From Terrisporobacter othiniensis (GTDB lineage: Bacteria; Bacillota; Clostridia; Peptostreptococcales; Peptostreptococcaceae): a stretch of DNA of 12,967 nucleotides. The DNA lies in the NCBI RefSeq assembly GCF_000808015.1, contig NZ_JWHR01000001.1, positions 1 through 12,967 of the forward strand, given 5' to 3'. Shown one piece after another: positions 1 to 6,271 of this stretch (positions within the stretch are counted from its first letter, which is position 1; each line of letters starts with the position of its first letter). The notes below the pieces were generated by a model. It did no database searches. It worked only from the letters and a program-made list of their open reading frames with translations, and was not told the DNA's origin. The position numbers and the translations under genes are program-made.

Positions 1-207
1 TTAGCCATAATATTATTATGGTAACTTTTTCTTCTGTTAATTATTCATTCATATTATATTTTACTAGAATATCTATTTAAATCAAATCTAAGAGAAATTT
101 ACTTCTTTAACGACTATTTATATAAAAACAATATTCCAACACCTTTAAAACTTAATTAAAATCGTTAGATTTTCCGATCACTTAAAAATTATTTTTGCAT
201 CTATAAA
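1..207. other. AT-rich non-coding flank of the integrase
   Basis: No open reading frame with a ribosome-binding site is visible here. A 7-bp inverted repeat around ATT (CCATAAT / ATTATGG, 5-21) and a short AAAATC / GATTTT hairpin near 160-175 are the only structures. The latter could be a weak terminator for the minus-strand integrase. If the integrase belongs to an integrated element, an attachment site could lie here, but no repeat pair is evident. Confidence 0.4.
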
Positions 208-1332
208 CTAACCCATTTTTCTATCTCCATTGAATAAAGTATTAGAAATCTTTTCTGAAGCTTCTTGATCCATTTCCTTAAGTGCATGAGAATAAATATT
301 AAGAGTTGTATTTACACTTGAATGTCCAACCCTTTCAGAAATAACTTTTATAGGAACTTTAGCCTCTATCAACATAGTAACATGGGAGTGACGTAAATCA
401 TGAAATCTTATATGTTTTAAATTATTAACTTCTAAGAAGTATTTGAACTTCTTGCTTATTACATCTGGAGCTATGGGCTCTAGGTTTTTGTCATAAAAGA
501 TAAGCTCTCTATGTGATTTTTCTCCTCTTAATTTGTCTGATAATCTATCTTTTTTAAGTTGTTTCAACATGGATATTATCTCTTTTGGGGCTGTAATAGT
601 TCTGACAGATGATTCTGTTTTAGGGTCTTTTAATATAACTTTGCCGCCATCTCGAACAGTTATTTTATCTACTGTAATAGTATAATCATTGAAATCTATG
701 TTGTTCCAAGTAAGACCTAAGATTTCTGATATTCTCAGCCCTAAACCACTAGCTATAACTATAGGTAATTCTAGAGAAGTACCTTTGCTTTTTTCTAATA
801 AAAGTCTCATATCTTCTGAATTATAAATCTCATTTTTAAACTTTTTGCTCTTTGGAACTTCTATGTATTGAACAACATTTTCTTTAATCAACTTTAATCT
901 GTAAGCTCTTTTGAATGCTAAATTAAGAATGTTTAAATGTATTTTTATAGTCTTTGGTGATAATAAACCTACTAAATCATCCACGTAATTTTGTATATGT
1001 ATAGGTCTAATATCAGATAATTTTATATCTCCAAGAAGAGGGATTATATATTTTTTACAAGTCCTCATGTAAACATTGTAAGTAGTGATTGATAAATTTG
1101 TCTTATATTTTTCTAGAAAATCTATGATGAAATCTTCCATAATCATCTCGTTAGGAAGTAATAATTCTTCCTTATAAATCTCTTCTTTTATTTCATTTAA
1201 TCTTCTAGTTGCATCTCTTTTTAATGGATAAGAACCCATATTTTTTTGTTTCTTTTTATTTGTTTCTTTATCTAAATACTCTAAATAAACTATGTAATTT
1301 TTGCTTCTTTTTCTTAAAAAAACTATGCTCAT
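208..1332 (-). CDS. Phage/ICE-type site-specific tyrosine recombinase (integrase)
   Basis: This 374-aa protein has the full three-part architecture of integrases from temperate phages and conjugative elements. Residues 1-60 form an arm-type DNA-binding domain rich in Lys and aromatic residues. Residues ~65-160 are the SAM-like core-binding domain. Residues ~168-365 are the catalytic domain. All catalytic residues are visible: Arg200 in GLGLRISE, Lys238 in DPKTESS, His311 and Arg314 in HDLRH, His337 in GHSS, and the nucleophile Tyr347 in NIYSH. It therefore looks intact and should cut and rejoin DNA at an att site. The start has a good GAGGAG ribosome-binding site. No excisionase, repressor or structural phage gene is next to it: to its right lie housekeeping genes, so the element either continues left of the window or is a remnant. 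Family assignment is firm; the parent element is unknown. Confidence 0.93.
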   Translation of the reverse strand: MSIVFLRKRSKNYIVYLEYLDKETNKKKQKNMGSYPLKRDATRRLNEIKEEIYKEELLLPNEMIMEDFIIDFLEKYKTNLSITTYNVYMRTCKKYIIPLLGDIKLSDIRPIHIQNYVDDLVGLLSPKTIKIHLNILNLAFKRAYRLKLIKENVVQYIEVPKSKKFKNEIYNSEDMRLLLEKSKGTSLELPIVIASGLGLRISEILGLTWNNIDFNDYTITVDKITVRDGGKVILKDPKTESSVRTITAPKEIISMLKQLKKDRLSDKLRGEKSHRELIFYDKNLEPIAPDVISKKFKYFLEVNNLKHIRFHDLRHSHVTMLIEAKVPIKVISERVGHSSVNTTLNIYSHALKEMDQEASEKISNTLFNGDRKMG

Positions 1333-1859
1333 TTTATAACGCTCCTCATATATTGCCTTAAATATTTATAAATATATTTTACCACAAAACTTAGAAAAAA
1401 AGTAAAAAAAATACTGACTTACTACTGACATATAGTTATAATCCATATTTATAATTGTTGAAATTTCAATCTTTTTAATATTTTCGTATAAAACTACTTA
1501 TTTTATGTCTTTATAATTGAGATACACCTAGCATATTATTAAAATTCACAAAATACACAGCTAGAAACCTGTATAACTACATATATTTTTCAAAGATATT
1601 TAAGCATACAAATTAGTATTATAACACTCTTATTAAGCATATTATAAACTCACAATTTATAAATTTCATAACATTTATATAATCATAATGAGTTATATAA
1701 ATACAAATTTTTGTTAAAAATATAAATTAAATCTCGTATACAATTTAATAAACATCATATAGAAAATTAAATATTTAATAGCTTCTTATTTAAATAGTTT
1801 GGATTTTATTGTATACTTATATAAGGTAATTAAACTACAAATAGAAAGGTGGAATAAAT
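1333..1859. other. Long AT-rich non-coding region between integrase and HesB-like gene
   Basis: About 530 bp without a credible gene. It holds the integrase promoter region and upstream sequence of the HesB-like gene. Visible structure includes a perfect 12-bp palindrome TTGAAATTTCAA (1458-1469), a double ACTGAC (around 1413-1430), and an imperfect direct repeat described separately. It could hold integrase arm-binding sites or one att end, but this is inference. Confidence 0.5.
1530..1655. repeat. Imperfect direct repeat, two ~20-bp copies
   Basis: Copies at 1530-1551 and 1636-1655 share AGCATATTAT followed by AAA and TCACAA, differing by a 2-bp length change in the middle. They lie on the 5' side of the integrase gene. 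Arm-type integrase-binding sites are often spaced direct repeats like this, but in DNA this AT-rich chance similarity is possible. Confidence 0.3.
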
Positions 1860-2192
1860 ATGAAAGTATTTGCACCAGAATCAGCAATAAACGCTTTAAA
1901 AGAAATAATATCAGATAACCAAGATAAACCACATAACGTAAGAGTTTACTTTGCAGGTTTCGCTTGTTCAGGACCAAACTTCGCTTTAGCTCTTGATAAC
2001 GAGATAGAAGGCGAAGATGTATCTTACGACTTAGAGGGAATACACTTTATAATGAACCAAGATGAATTCTTAACATACGGTAATGTAATCATTCAAGAAA
2101 TGCCAAACAGAGGATTTGTTGTTATGGTTGAAAATATGCCTTCTAACGGTGGCGGAGGTTGCTCTGGTTGTTCAGGCGGTTGCGACTGTTAA
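1860..2192 (+). CDS. HesB/IscA-like protein (Cys form of the HesB-like selenoprotein family)
   Basis: This 110-aa protein resembles the short HesB-related family of clostridia in which several members carry selenocysteine in the conserved FAGFxxSGP motif. Here that position is an ordinary cysteine, Cys36 in FACSGPN, so no in-frame TGA or SECIS is needed. HesB/IscA proteins carry Fe-S clusters or iron for cluster assembly. The C-terminus is a Gly-rich linker followed by CSGCSGGCDC (Cys101, 104, 108, 110), which looks like an added metal-binding tail. The start follows AGAAAGGTGG at good spacing. A strong hairpin terminator follows the stop, so it is probably transcribed alone; trmB starts 68 bp downstream. 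Cytosolic, no signal peptide. The precise physiological role of this subfamily is not established. Confidence 0.8.
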   Translation: MKVFAPESAINALKEIISDNQDKPHNVRVYFAGFACSGPNFALALDNEIEGEDVSYDLEGIHFIMNQDEFLTYGNVIIQEMPNRGFVVMVENMPSNGGGGCSGCSGGCDC

Positions 2193-2200
2193 TTATTTAT

Positions 2201-2239
2201 ATAGAGTACTAGTAGAATATTCTAGTACTCTATTATTTT
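2201..2239 (+). terminator. Hairpin terminator after the HesB-like gene
   Basis: Perfect 12-bp stem ATAGAGTACTAG (2201-2212) / CTAGTACTCTAT (2222-2233) with a 9-nt loop and a T-rich tail. It begins 9 bp after the HesB-like stop and ends before the trmB ribosome-binding site, so it probably separates or attenuates the two genes. Confidence 0.8.
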
Positions 2240-2260
2240 GTACCAAAGGAGTAGAGATTA

Positions 2261-2917
2261 GTGAGAAGAAGAAAGAAAAAAGGTTCTGACTTAAAACTAT
2301 TAAGTTATGAAAATTATGTAAAGAGAGAAGATATAGAAAGTCTAAAAGGTCATTGGAATGAAGTATTCAAAAATGACAATGAAATCCATGCTGAATTCGG
2401 AACTGGTAGAGGTAAATTTATCACTACTTTAGCAAAATTAAATCCAAATATAAACTATATTGCTATGGAGATAAAAGAAGAGGTCTTATTAAAAGCTGTA
2501 GAGAAAGCTGCTAACGACAATTTAACAAATATAACTTTCATCTGGGGTGATGTTAATAAAATAGAAGATTACTTTGATAAGAAAGAACTATCAAGAGTAT
2601 ATATAAATTTCTGCGATCCATGGCCTAAGAAAAGATGGTCAAAGAGAAGATTAACACATACAAACTTTTTACAAAAATATTTCAATATATTAAAGGATGA
2701 TGGAGAAGTACATTTTAAATCTGATAACGAGAAATTATTTGAATTTACGCTAAATGAATTTTGTAACAATCCTTGGAAATTAAAAAATATTTCATTAGAC
2801 TTAGCAAATAATGAAGATATAGAAAATATAACAACAGAATATGAAGATAAGTTTACATCTCAAGGCCTTAAAATATATAGATGTGAAGCACAAAAAGTAA
2901 TAAATACATTAAAATAA
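2261..2917 (+). CDS. trmB: tRNA (guanine-N7-)-methyltransferase TrmB
   Basis: TrmB uses S-adenosylmethionine to methylate N7 of G46 in the variable loop of tRNAs. The 218-aa length fits the bacterial family. The SAM-binding loop is seen as EFGTGRGKF (residues 45-53), and Glu70 in AMEIK ends the next strand. The family signature CDPWPKKRWSKRRL (118-131) carries the catalytic Asp119, and the C-terminal TEYEDKF (192-198) is the other family hallmark. Translation starts at GTG, preceded by AAAGGAG at normal spacing; the N-terminus MRRRKKKG is typical of Firmicute TrmB. It is followed by the hairpin at 2991-3041. It is a housekeeping tRNA-modification gene, and nothing looks broken. Confidence 0.96.
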   Translation: MRRRKKKGSDLKLLSYENYVKREDIESLKGHWNEVFKNDNEIHAEFGTGRGKFITTLAKLNPNINYIAMEIKEEVLLKAVEKAANDNLTNITFIWGDVNKIEDYFDKKELSRVYINFCDPWPKKRWSKRRLTHTNFLQKYFNILKDDGEVHFKSDNEKLFEFTLNEFCNNPWKLKNISLDLANNEDIENITTEYEDKFTSQGLKIYRCEAQKVINTLK

Positions 2918-2990
2918 TGTAAAAACATAAAATCAAGTAGAAATATACATTAATATATTGTACGAAAGTAGACACAAGGTACAAGGGAAT

Positions 2991-3046
2991 AAAAACCTTC
3001 CATAGAAATTTAGTAATATACTATTTTTATGGGAGGTTTTTTATTA
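2991..3046 (+). promoter_or_regulatory. Long hairpin: trmB terminator that also contains the next gene's Shine-Dalgarno
   Basis: The arms 2991-3009 and 3023-3041 pair over 19 bp with two G-U pairs and a 13-nt loop. The right arm runs into TTTTTTATT, so it looks like an intrinsic terminator for trmB. The right arm also holds GGGAGG (3031-3036), the only plausible ribosome-binding site for the leucine-rich-repeat gene starting at 3048. Any read-through mRNA would have this site buried. It could therefore act as a terminator, as a translational block, or as a switch between them. Confidence 0.65.
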
Positions 3047-3047
3047 A

Positions 3048-3785
3048 ATGAAAATTTTAAAATTATGTTCATTATTTATATTATTAACACTATCAATGGG
3101 TTTGGTTCCACTAAAAAACGAAAATATCCCTCTTACTAAACAAGAGTTAACAGATATATTCCCTGATAGTAACTTTAGAGATGTAATATATGCTTATTTC
3201 CCTAACGAAGATATAACTTTATCTAAGTTAAAATCTTTAGATGGAGAGTTTTATGCAAGCAAAGAAAATATAGAAGATTTAACTGGCATATCAACATTAG
3301 AAAGTATAGATTCTTTTATATTTTGGAACAATAACATAAAAACATTACCAAAAGAAATTTTAAATCTAAATAGCATCAAATACATAAACATAGAAAATAA
3401 TTATCTAACAGAAAGTAATGTGGTTGAATCATTAGAAAAGAAAAGTGTAGAAGTAGATCACGATTTGAATTTTATTCCATCAGAGAAGTCACAATATGAA
3501 TTATGCAGTAATAAAACAAATATATCTTTATCTAAAAACGAAAAAATAAATATAAGAAGCTTATTATATAAGTCAATAGATAACTACGCTAATTATTGGG
3601 AGCCTTCAAAGGAGCTATCTAAAAATTGTAAACTATATATACAAACAAATAATCCAGCTCTAACAACAATATCTAAAGATGGTTATATCTCATTTACCAA
3701 AGAGGGTACTTATTATATAATTGCAAGCCTAAGCGAGAATAAATATACATCATCAACCGTTATAATCAAAACTGTTGTAAAATAA
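3048..3785 (+). CDS. Secreted leucine-rich-repeat protein with C-terminal Ig-like domain
   Basis: The 245-aa product starts with a hydrophobic segment (MKILKLCSLFILLTLSMGL, residues 1-19) that looks like a signal peptide, although no clean cleavage site or lipobox is evident. Residues ~60-120 contain leucine-rich-repeat-like units (LTGISTLESI, NNNIKTLPKEI, IKYINIENNYL). Residues ~155-245 end in a beta-rich segment resembling bacterial Ig-like (Big_2) folds, with NPALTTISKDGYISFTKEG. LRR plus Ig-like modules are common in clostridial surface or exported proteins that bind ligands. No LPxTG or cell-wall-binding repeats are seen, so anchoring is unclear. The only Shine-Dalgarno, GGGAGG, lies 11 nt upstream inside a hairpin. 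The function is unknown. Confidence 0.7.
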   Translation: MKILKLCSLFILLTLSMGLVPLKNENIPLTKQELTDIFPDSNFRDVIYAYFPNEDITLSKLKSLDGEFYASKENIEDLTGISTLESIDSFIFWNNNIKTLPKEILNLNSIKYINIENNYLTESNVVESLEKKSVEVDHDLNFIPSEKSQYELCSNKTNISLSKNEKINIRSLLYKSIDNYANYWEPSKELSKNCKLYIQTNNPALTTISKDGYISFTKEGTYYIIASLSENKYTSSTVIIKTVVK

Positions 3786-3809
3786 AAAGGCTATATGCCT
3801 TTTTATTTT
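3779..3809. terminator. Bidirectional terminator between convergent genes
   Basis: Perfect 13-bp stem AAAATAAAAAGGC (3779-3791) / GCCTTTTTATTTT (3797-3809) around a TATAT loop. The stop codons of the LRR gene on the plus strand and of the small membrane protein on the minus strand both lie inside or at the edge of this hairpin. T-runs exist on both strands. Confidence 0.85.
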
Positions 3810-4074
3810 AGAATAAATCAGTTTTCCTTCTAGTTATTATCAGCCCCCATACAACTACCACATAATAAATTATATACAGGGTTGATTTAGCTTCTTCAAC
3901 ATCAATACTAAAAATTTCTTTAGTATCAGGTAAAACCACTAGAATTGCTGCAATAATAATTAACAATGGATTAATTATTATCTGCCTTTCAGATCTAAAT
4001 AATAATATATTCCCTGCCCACATTATAGAAAACGCAAGAAATAAAACTTTATAAATAAATTCCATATTGTTCAT
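3808..4074 (-). CDS. Small membrane protein, three predicted helices
   Basis: An 88-aa hydrophobic protein with three likely membrane helices at about residues 7-26, 33-49 and 64-80, and a basic C-terminus (TRRKTDLF). A start ten codons upstream (4104) is open, but GAGGGGAG stands about 9 nt before the ATG at 4074, which I therefore prefer. It ends in the shared terminator with the LRR gene. I do not recognise a family; there are no conserved polar residues in the helices that would suggest a transporter. Confidence 0.6.
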   Translation of the reverse strand: MNNMEFIYKVLFLAFSIMWAGNILLFRSERQIIINPLLIIIAAILVVLPDTKEIFSIDVEEAKSTLYIIYYVVVVWGLIITRRKTDLF

Positions 4075-4276
4075 TTCACTTATCTCCCCTCTACTTAGCA
4101 GCATAAAATATTAGCCAAGTGAGTATTTACTTTTATTTATAAATCGCAATAAGATTATATAACTTTTTATAATAAATTTAAAGATATTTTTTATTTTTGT
4201 TTCATATACTTTTATAGTTAAGATATAGAAATACATTTATATACATATTAATATTTTTTAAAAAGGGGATAGTTAG

Positions 4277-4864
4277 ATGAAATTTTATCAATGGTATTCT
4301 CAAGCCTGCGGAGGTATTCTAGGAATAGTCTCCTGTATCTATTGTTATCTAAAAGGTGATTTACTAATCTACTCCAATTTAGACGGCAATTTCGATATAA
4401 TCAGTTTTAATGGCATATTGGCCAGTTACATATTATATCCACTATGTTTTTTAACATTTATAATGGCTATACTTTTAGCAATACCAAATATGGGTCAGAA
4501 AAAAATAATAAATATTGAATTAACAAAAATTAATTCTGTTTTACTTTACTTAACTATATTAGTAGGTATTTTAGGGTGCAGTATTTATTTTATTATACCA
4601 GCTTTATTATTGCTACTTAAAGACTTATCATATGCATTTAAACACTTCAGATTCAAGCTTAATAGTAAATATGTAGCAAACACTGATATAGATCAAGATA
4701 ATACAGAATCAAAACATGCTAGCGAGCAACTTTTATCTACAAAAACAGAAATGGCAATCAACCTATTAAATAAAAATGCAAATATTAATTTTATTACAGA
4801 AGTAACAGGCTTATCTCAAGATTATGTTTCTAAATTAAAAAGAGAAGACACAATCGAAAAATAG
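4277..4864 (+). CDS. Integral membrane protein with HTH-like C-terminal tail
   Basis: A 195-aa protein. Hydrophobic segments at about residues 10-26, 47-69 and 86-117 (the last long enough for one or two helices) form the N-terminal membrane part. Residues 120-158 are a polar linker. Residues 159-189 (AINLLNKNANINFITEVTGL then SQDYVSKLK) read like the helix-turn-helix segment at the end of Rpn/PD-(D/E)XK recombination-promoting nuclease proteins, where AxxLLxxGxxIexIsxxTGLS is typical. No nuclease domain is present. The start follows AAAGGGG at a usable distance, and a 19-bp hairpin terminates it. Function unknown; a membrane-tethered DNA-binding or protein-interaction role is only inference. 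Confidence 0.6.
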   Translation: MKFYQWYSQACGGILGIVSCIYCYLKGDLLIYSNLDGNFDIISFNGILASYILYPLCFLTFIMAILLAIPNMGQKKIINIELTKINSVLLYLTILVGILGCSIYFIIPALLLLLKDLSYAFKHFRFKLNSKYVANTDIDQDNTESKHASEQLLSTKTEMAINLLNKNANINFITEVTGLSQDYVSKLKREDTIEK

Positions 4865-4899
4865 TATAAAAATTATGAAGCATAATTTTTATACTATTT
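4859..4899. terminator. Bidirectional AT-rich terminator
   Basis: A perfect 19-bp stem, arms 4859-4877 and 4881-4899, with a 3-nt AAG loop. It sits at the stop codon of the plus-strand membrane protein and 25 bp from the stop of the minus-strand PH-domain gene, so it can serve both convergent transcripts. The stem is almost all A-T. Confidence 0.7.
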
Positions 4900-4923
4900 A
4901 TAATAATGGTTTATGTAATATAT

Positions 4924-5280
4924 TTAAAGAGCATTATAGTTAACCTTGTCACCTGAAGAAATAAAATTAATGATATCCTCATATATAGGTTTATCAAGTC
5001 CCATTATTTTAATAGGATCTCCGTTATATTTCATATACAAATATATATCATCGCCGTTTTCTTTTATACAACAAGACGATATATACTTATATTCATATGA
5101 CTGTAGCAAATGAGGATGATCTCCAATCAATTTACAAAAGATTAACCTTCTATCAGAAGCTAACAATAAGCCTTCTGTATCTAGTATATCAAAAGCAGTA
5201 ATACTTTTTAATTTACACTCAGTAAAAAAAGTTATTTTTTCATTTTCTTTTAGAAAATAGTTAAAATGACAAAGTTTCAT
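4924..5280 (-). CDS. Bacterial PH-domain (YokE-like) protein
   Basis: A 118-aa protein without membrane segments. The layout is that of short bacterial PH-domain proteins: an N-terminal LKENEKITFF strand, then GLLLASDRRLIFCK (37-50) matching the family's G-x-L-x-x-T/S-D-x-R-L-I-F turn, followed by YEYKYISSCCIKENG (62-76) and a C-terminal helix (IYEDIINFI). Such domains occur in stress-related or phage-borne proteins; their ligands are mostly unknown. GAGGAG precedes the ATG at good spacing. It is transcribed alone, divergent from spoVS. Confidence 0.65.
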   Translation of the reverse strand: MKLCHFNYFLKENEKITFFTECKLKSITAFDILDTEGLLLASDRRLIFCKLIGDHPHLLQSYEYKYISSCCIKENGDDIYLYMKYNGDPIKIMGLDKPIYEDIINFISSGDKVNYNAL

Positions 5281-5544
5281 TTAGTTCCTCCTCAAATATC
5301 AAATATATATTTTTATAACCCCTTTATAATATATTATATTTGATATAGCTACATTGCATCAATAAATAACTACATAATCGGCAAAAACTATTTCATTATA
5401 AAAAAAGGTATTTATATATTATGTATAGAAATAAATACTAAGTTAGATTTATTAGTACTTTAAATTATTATTTTTATCATAATATTCATGTAAAAAAAAT
5501 TGAAATTAAAAATTGTTTTAAAACAAATCAAGGAGGATATTGAA
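5281..5544. other. Divergent intergenic region upstream of spoVS
   Basis: 264 bp with the promoters of the PH-domain gene (minus) and spoVS (plus). spoVS of Bacillus is sigma-H dependent. An AAGGTATTT ... ATAGAAATA arrangement at about 5406-5433 vaguely resembles a sigma-H promoter (AGGAWWT ... GAAT) but has mismatches in both boxes, so I do not call it as a promoter. Confidence 0.3.
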
Positions 5545-5805
5545 ATGGAAGTATTAAAAGTTTCATCAAAGTCTAATCCTAATTCTGTAGCTGGAGCTCT
5601 AGCAGGGGTACTAAGGGAAAAGGGAAGTGCAGAAATACAAGCAATTGGTGCAGGAGCATTAAATCAAGCAATAAAATCTATCGCTATAGCAAGAGGTTTT
5701 GTTGCTCCAAGCGGGCTTGATTTAATCTGTGTACCTGCATTTACTGATATAGAAATCGATGGCGAACAAAAAACTGCTATAAAGTTAATTATAGAGCCTA
5801 GATAG
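5545..5805 (+). CDS. spoVS: Stage V sporulation protein S
   Basis: SpoVS is a small conserved regulator (Alba-like fold) needed in Bacillus for spore coat assembly and completion of sporulation. The 86-aa protein from the ATG at 5545 matches the family length and spans the whole conserved sequence: MEVLKVSSKSNPNSVAGALA at the start, then IQAIGAGALNQAIKSIAIAR and a C-terminal DIEIDGEQKTAIKLIIEPR. A frame open from 5500 would add 15 residues, but AAGGAGG lies just upstream of 5545 and the family starts there. A hairpin terminator follows, so the gene is monocistronic. Its presence is direct evidence that the host lineage forms spores. Confidence 0.97.
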   Translation: MEVLKVSSKSNPNSVAGALAGVLREKGSAEIQAIGAGALNQAIKSIAIARGFVAPSGLDLICVPAFTDIEIDGEQKTAIKLIIEPR

Positions 5806-5821
5806 TATGGAATTGTTTTAG

Positions 5822-5860
5822 ATATAATCATGTGGGAGATCTACATGATTATATTTTTTT
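5822..5860 (+). terminator. spoVS terminator
   Basis: Perfect 12-bp stem ATATAATCATGT (5822-5833) / ACATGATTATAT (5843-5854), 9-nt loop, followed by a run of seven T. It begins 16 bp after the spoVS stop. Confidence 0.88.
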
Positions 5861-6271
5861 GAAATAAATAAAAATGACTAAAATATGCATTAGTAAAGAA
5901 TTCGAAGATTATTTATTTTATAAATATAACCTTAATCAAATAACCATATTTGTTAAAAGTTCATTATATATAGATATCTAGAAGTGCCAGTGCCTAAGTT
6001 TAAATAATAAATATAGTCAAAATAAAATAATAAGCATAATTCTGATTAAAGTCATTATTATTATAAAAAGAGTGGTATATTATACTAGTTTCTAAATGTA
6101 TATTTAGGGAATAGTTAGCCATTACTATTAATAAAAGTACTCTTTTTTGTCATTTTTATTATAATCCATATTCTTGCTATTTTTATAATCATTTAATTAT
6201 TTTTTTATTGTAACTCTCACATTTTTATGGTATTTTCATTTAAGATAATTGTTTTTAAGGTGGTATTTTAT
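5861..6271. other. Long intergenic region between spoVS and the Xer gene
   Basis: About 410 bp without a convincing gene. A 35-codon frame (5874-5981) has no ribosome-binding site. The notable content is the compact nested-hairpin segment at 6065-6148, described separately. The remainder is AT-rich, with a duplicated GTGCC (GTGCCAGTGCC, near 5984) of no assigned meaning. Confidence 0.5.
6065..6148. ncRNA. Possible structured RNA: three-way junction closed by a terminator-like stem
   Basis: An outer stem AAAAAGAGT (6065-6073) / ACTCTTTTT (6139-6147) encloses two inner hairpins. These are CTAAAT/ATTTAG (6092-6107, GTAT loop) and AATAGT/ACTATT (6110-6129, 8-nt loop). The outer stem runs into T residues on both strands. 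The segment lies about 125 bp upstream of the Xer gene. It could be a small RNA, a 5' leader element, or a small non-autonomous inverted-repeat insertion. No known riboswitch core was recognised, and pairing in AT-rich DNA can arise by chance. Confidence 0.35.

Noticed and set aside
1786..1977. Minus-strand open frame, 63 codons
   Set aside because: It lies across the start of the HesB-like gene, is low-complexity Leu-rich from antisense AT-rich DNA, and lacks a ribosome-binding site.
2569..2769. Minus-strand open frame, 66 codons
   Set aside because: It is fully antisense to trmB, which is certain from its motifs.
2941..3000. Possible cyclic-di-GMP or other riboswitch upstream of the LRR gene
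   Set aside because: The conserved cores of the c-di-GMP riboswitch classes are not present; only the terminator-like hairpin is supported.
5406..5433. Sigma-H promoter of spoVS
   Set aside because: Both boxes carry mismatches to AGGAWWT and GAAT and the region is too AT-rich to rely on it.
5874..5981. 35-codon open frame after the spoVS terminator
   Set aside because: No ribosome-binding site precedes the ATG and the sequence shows no recognisable feature; length is within chance expectation.
6000..6271. dif-type recombination site next to the XerS-like gene
   Set aside because: I looked for two 11-bp arms around a 6-bp centre, or the streptococcal dif pattern, and found no convincing match.
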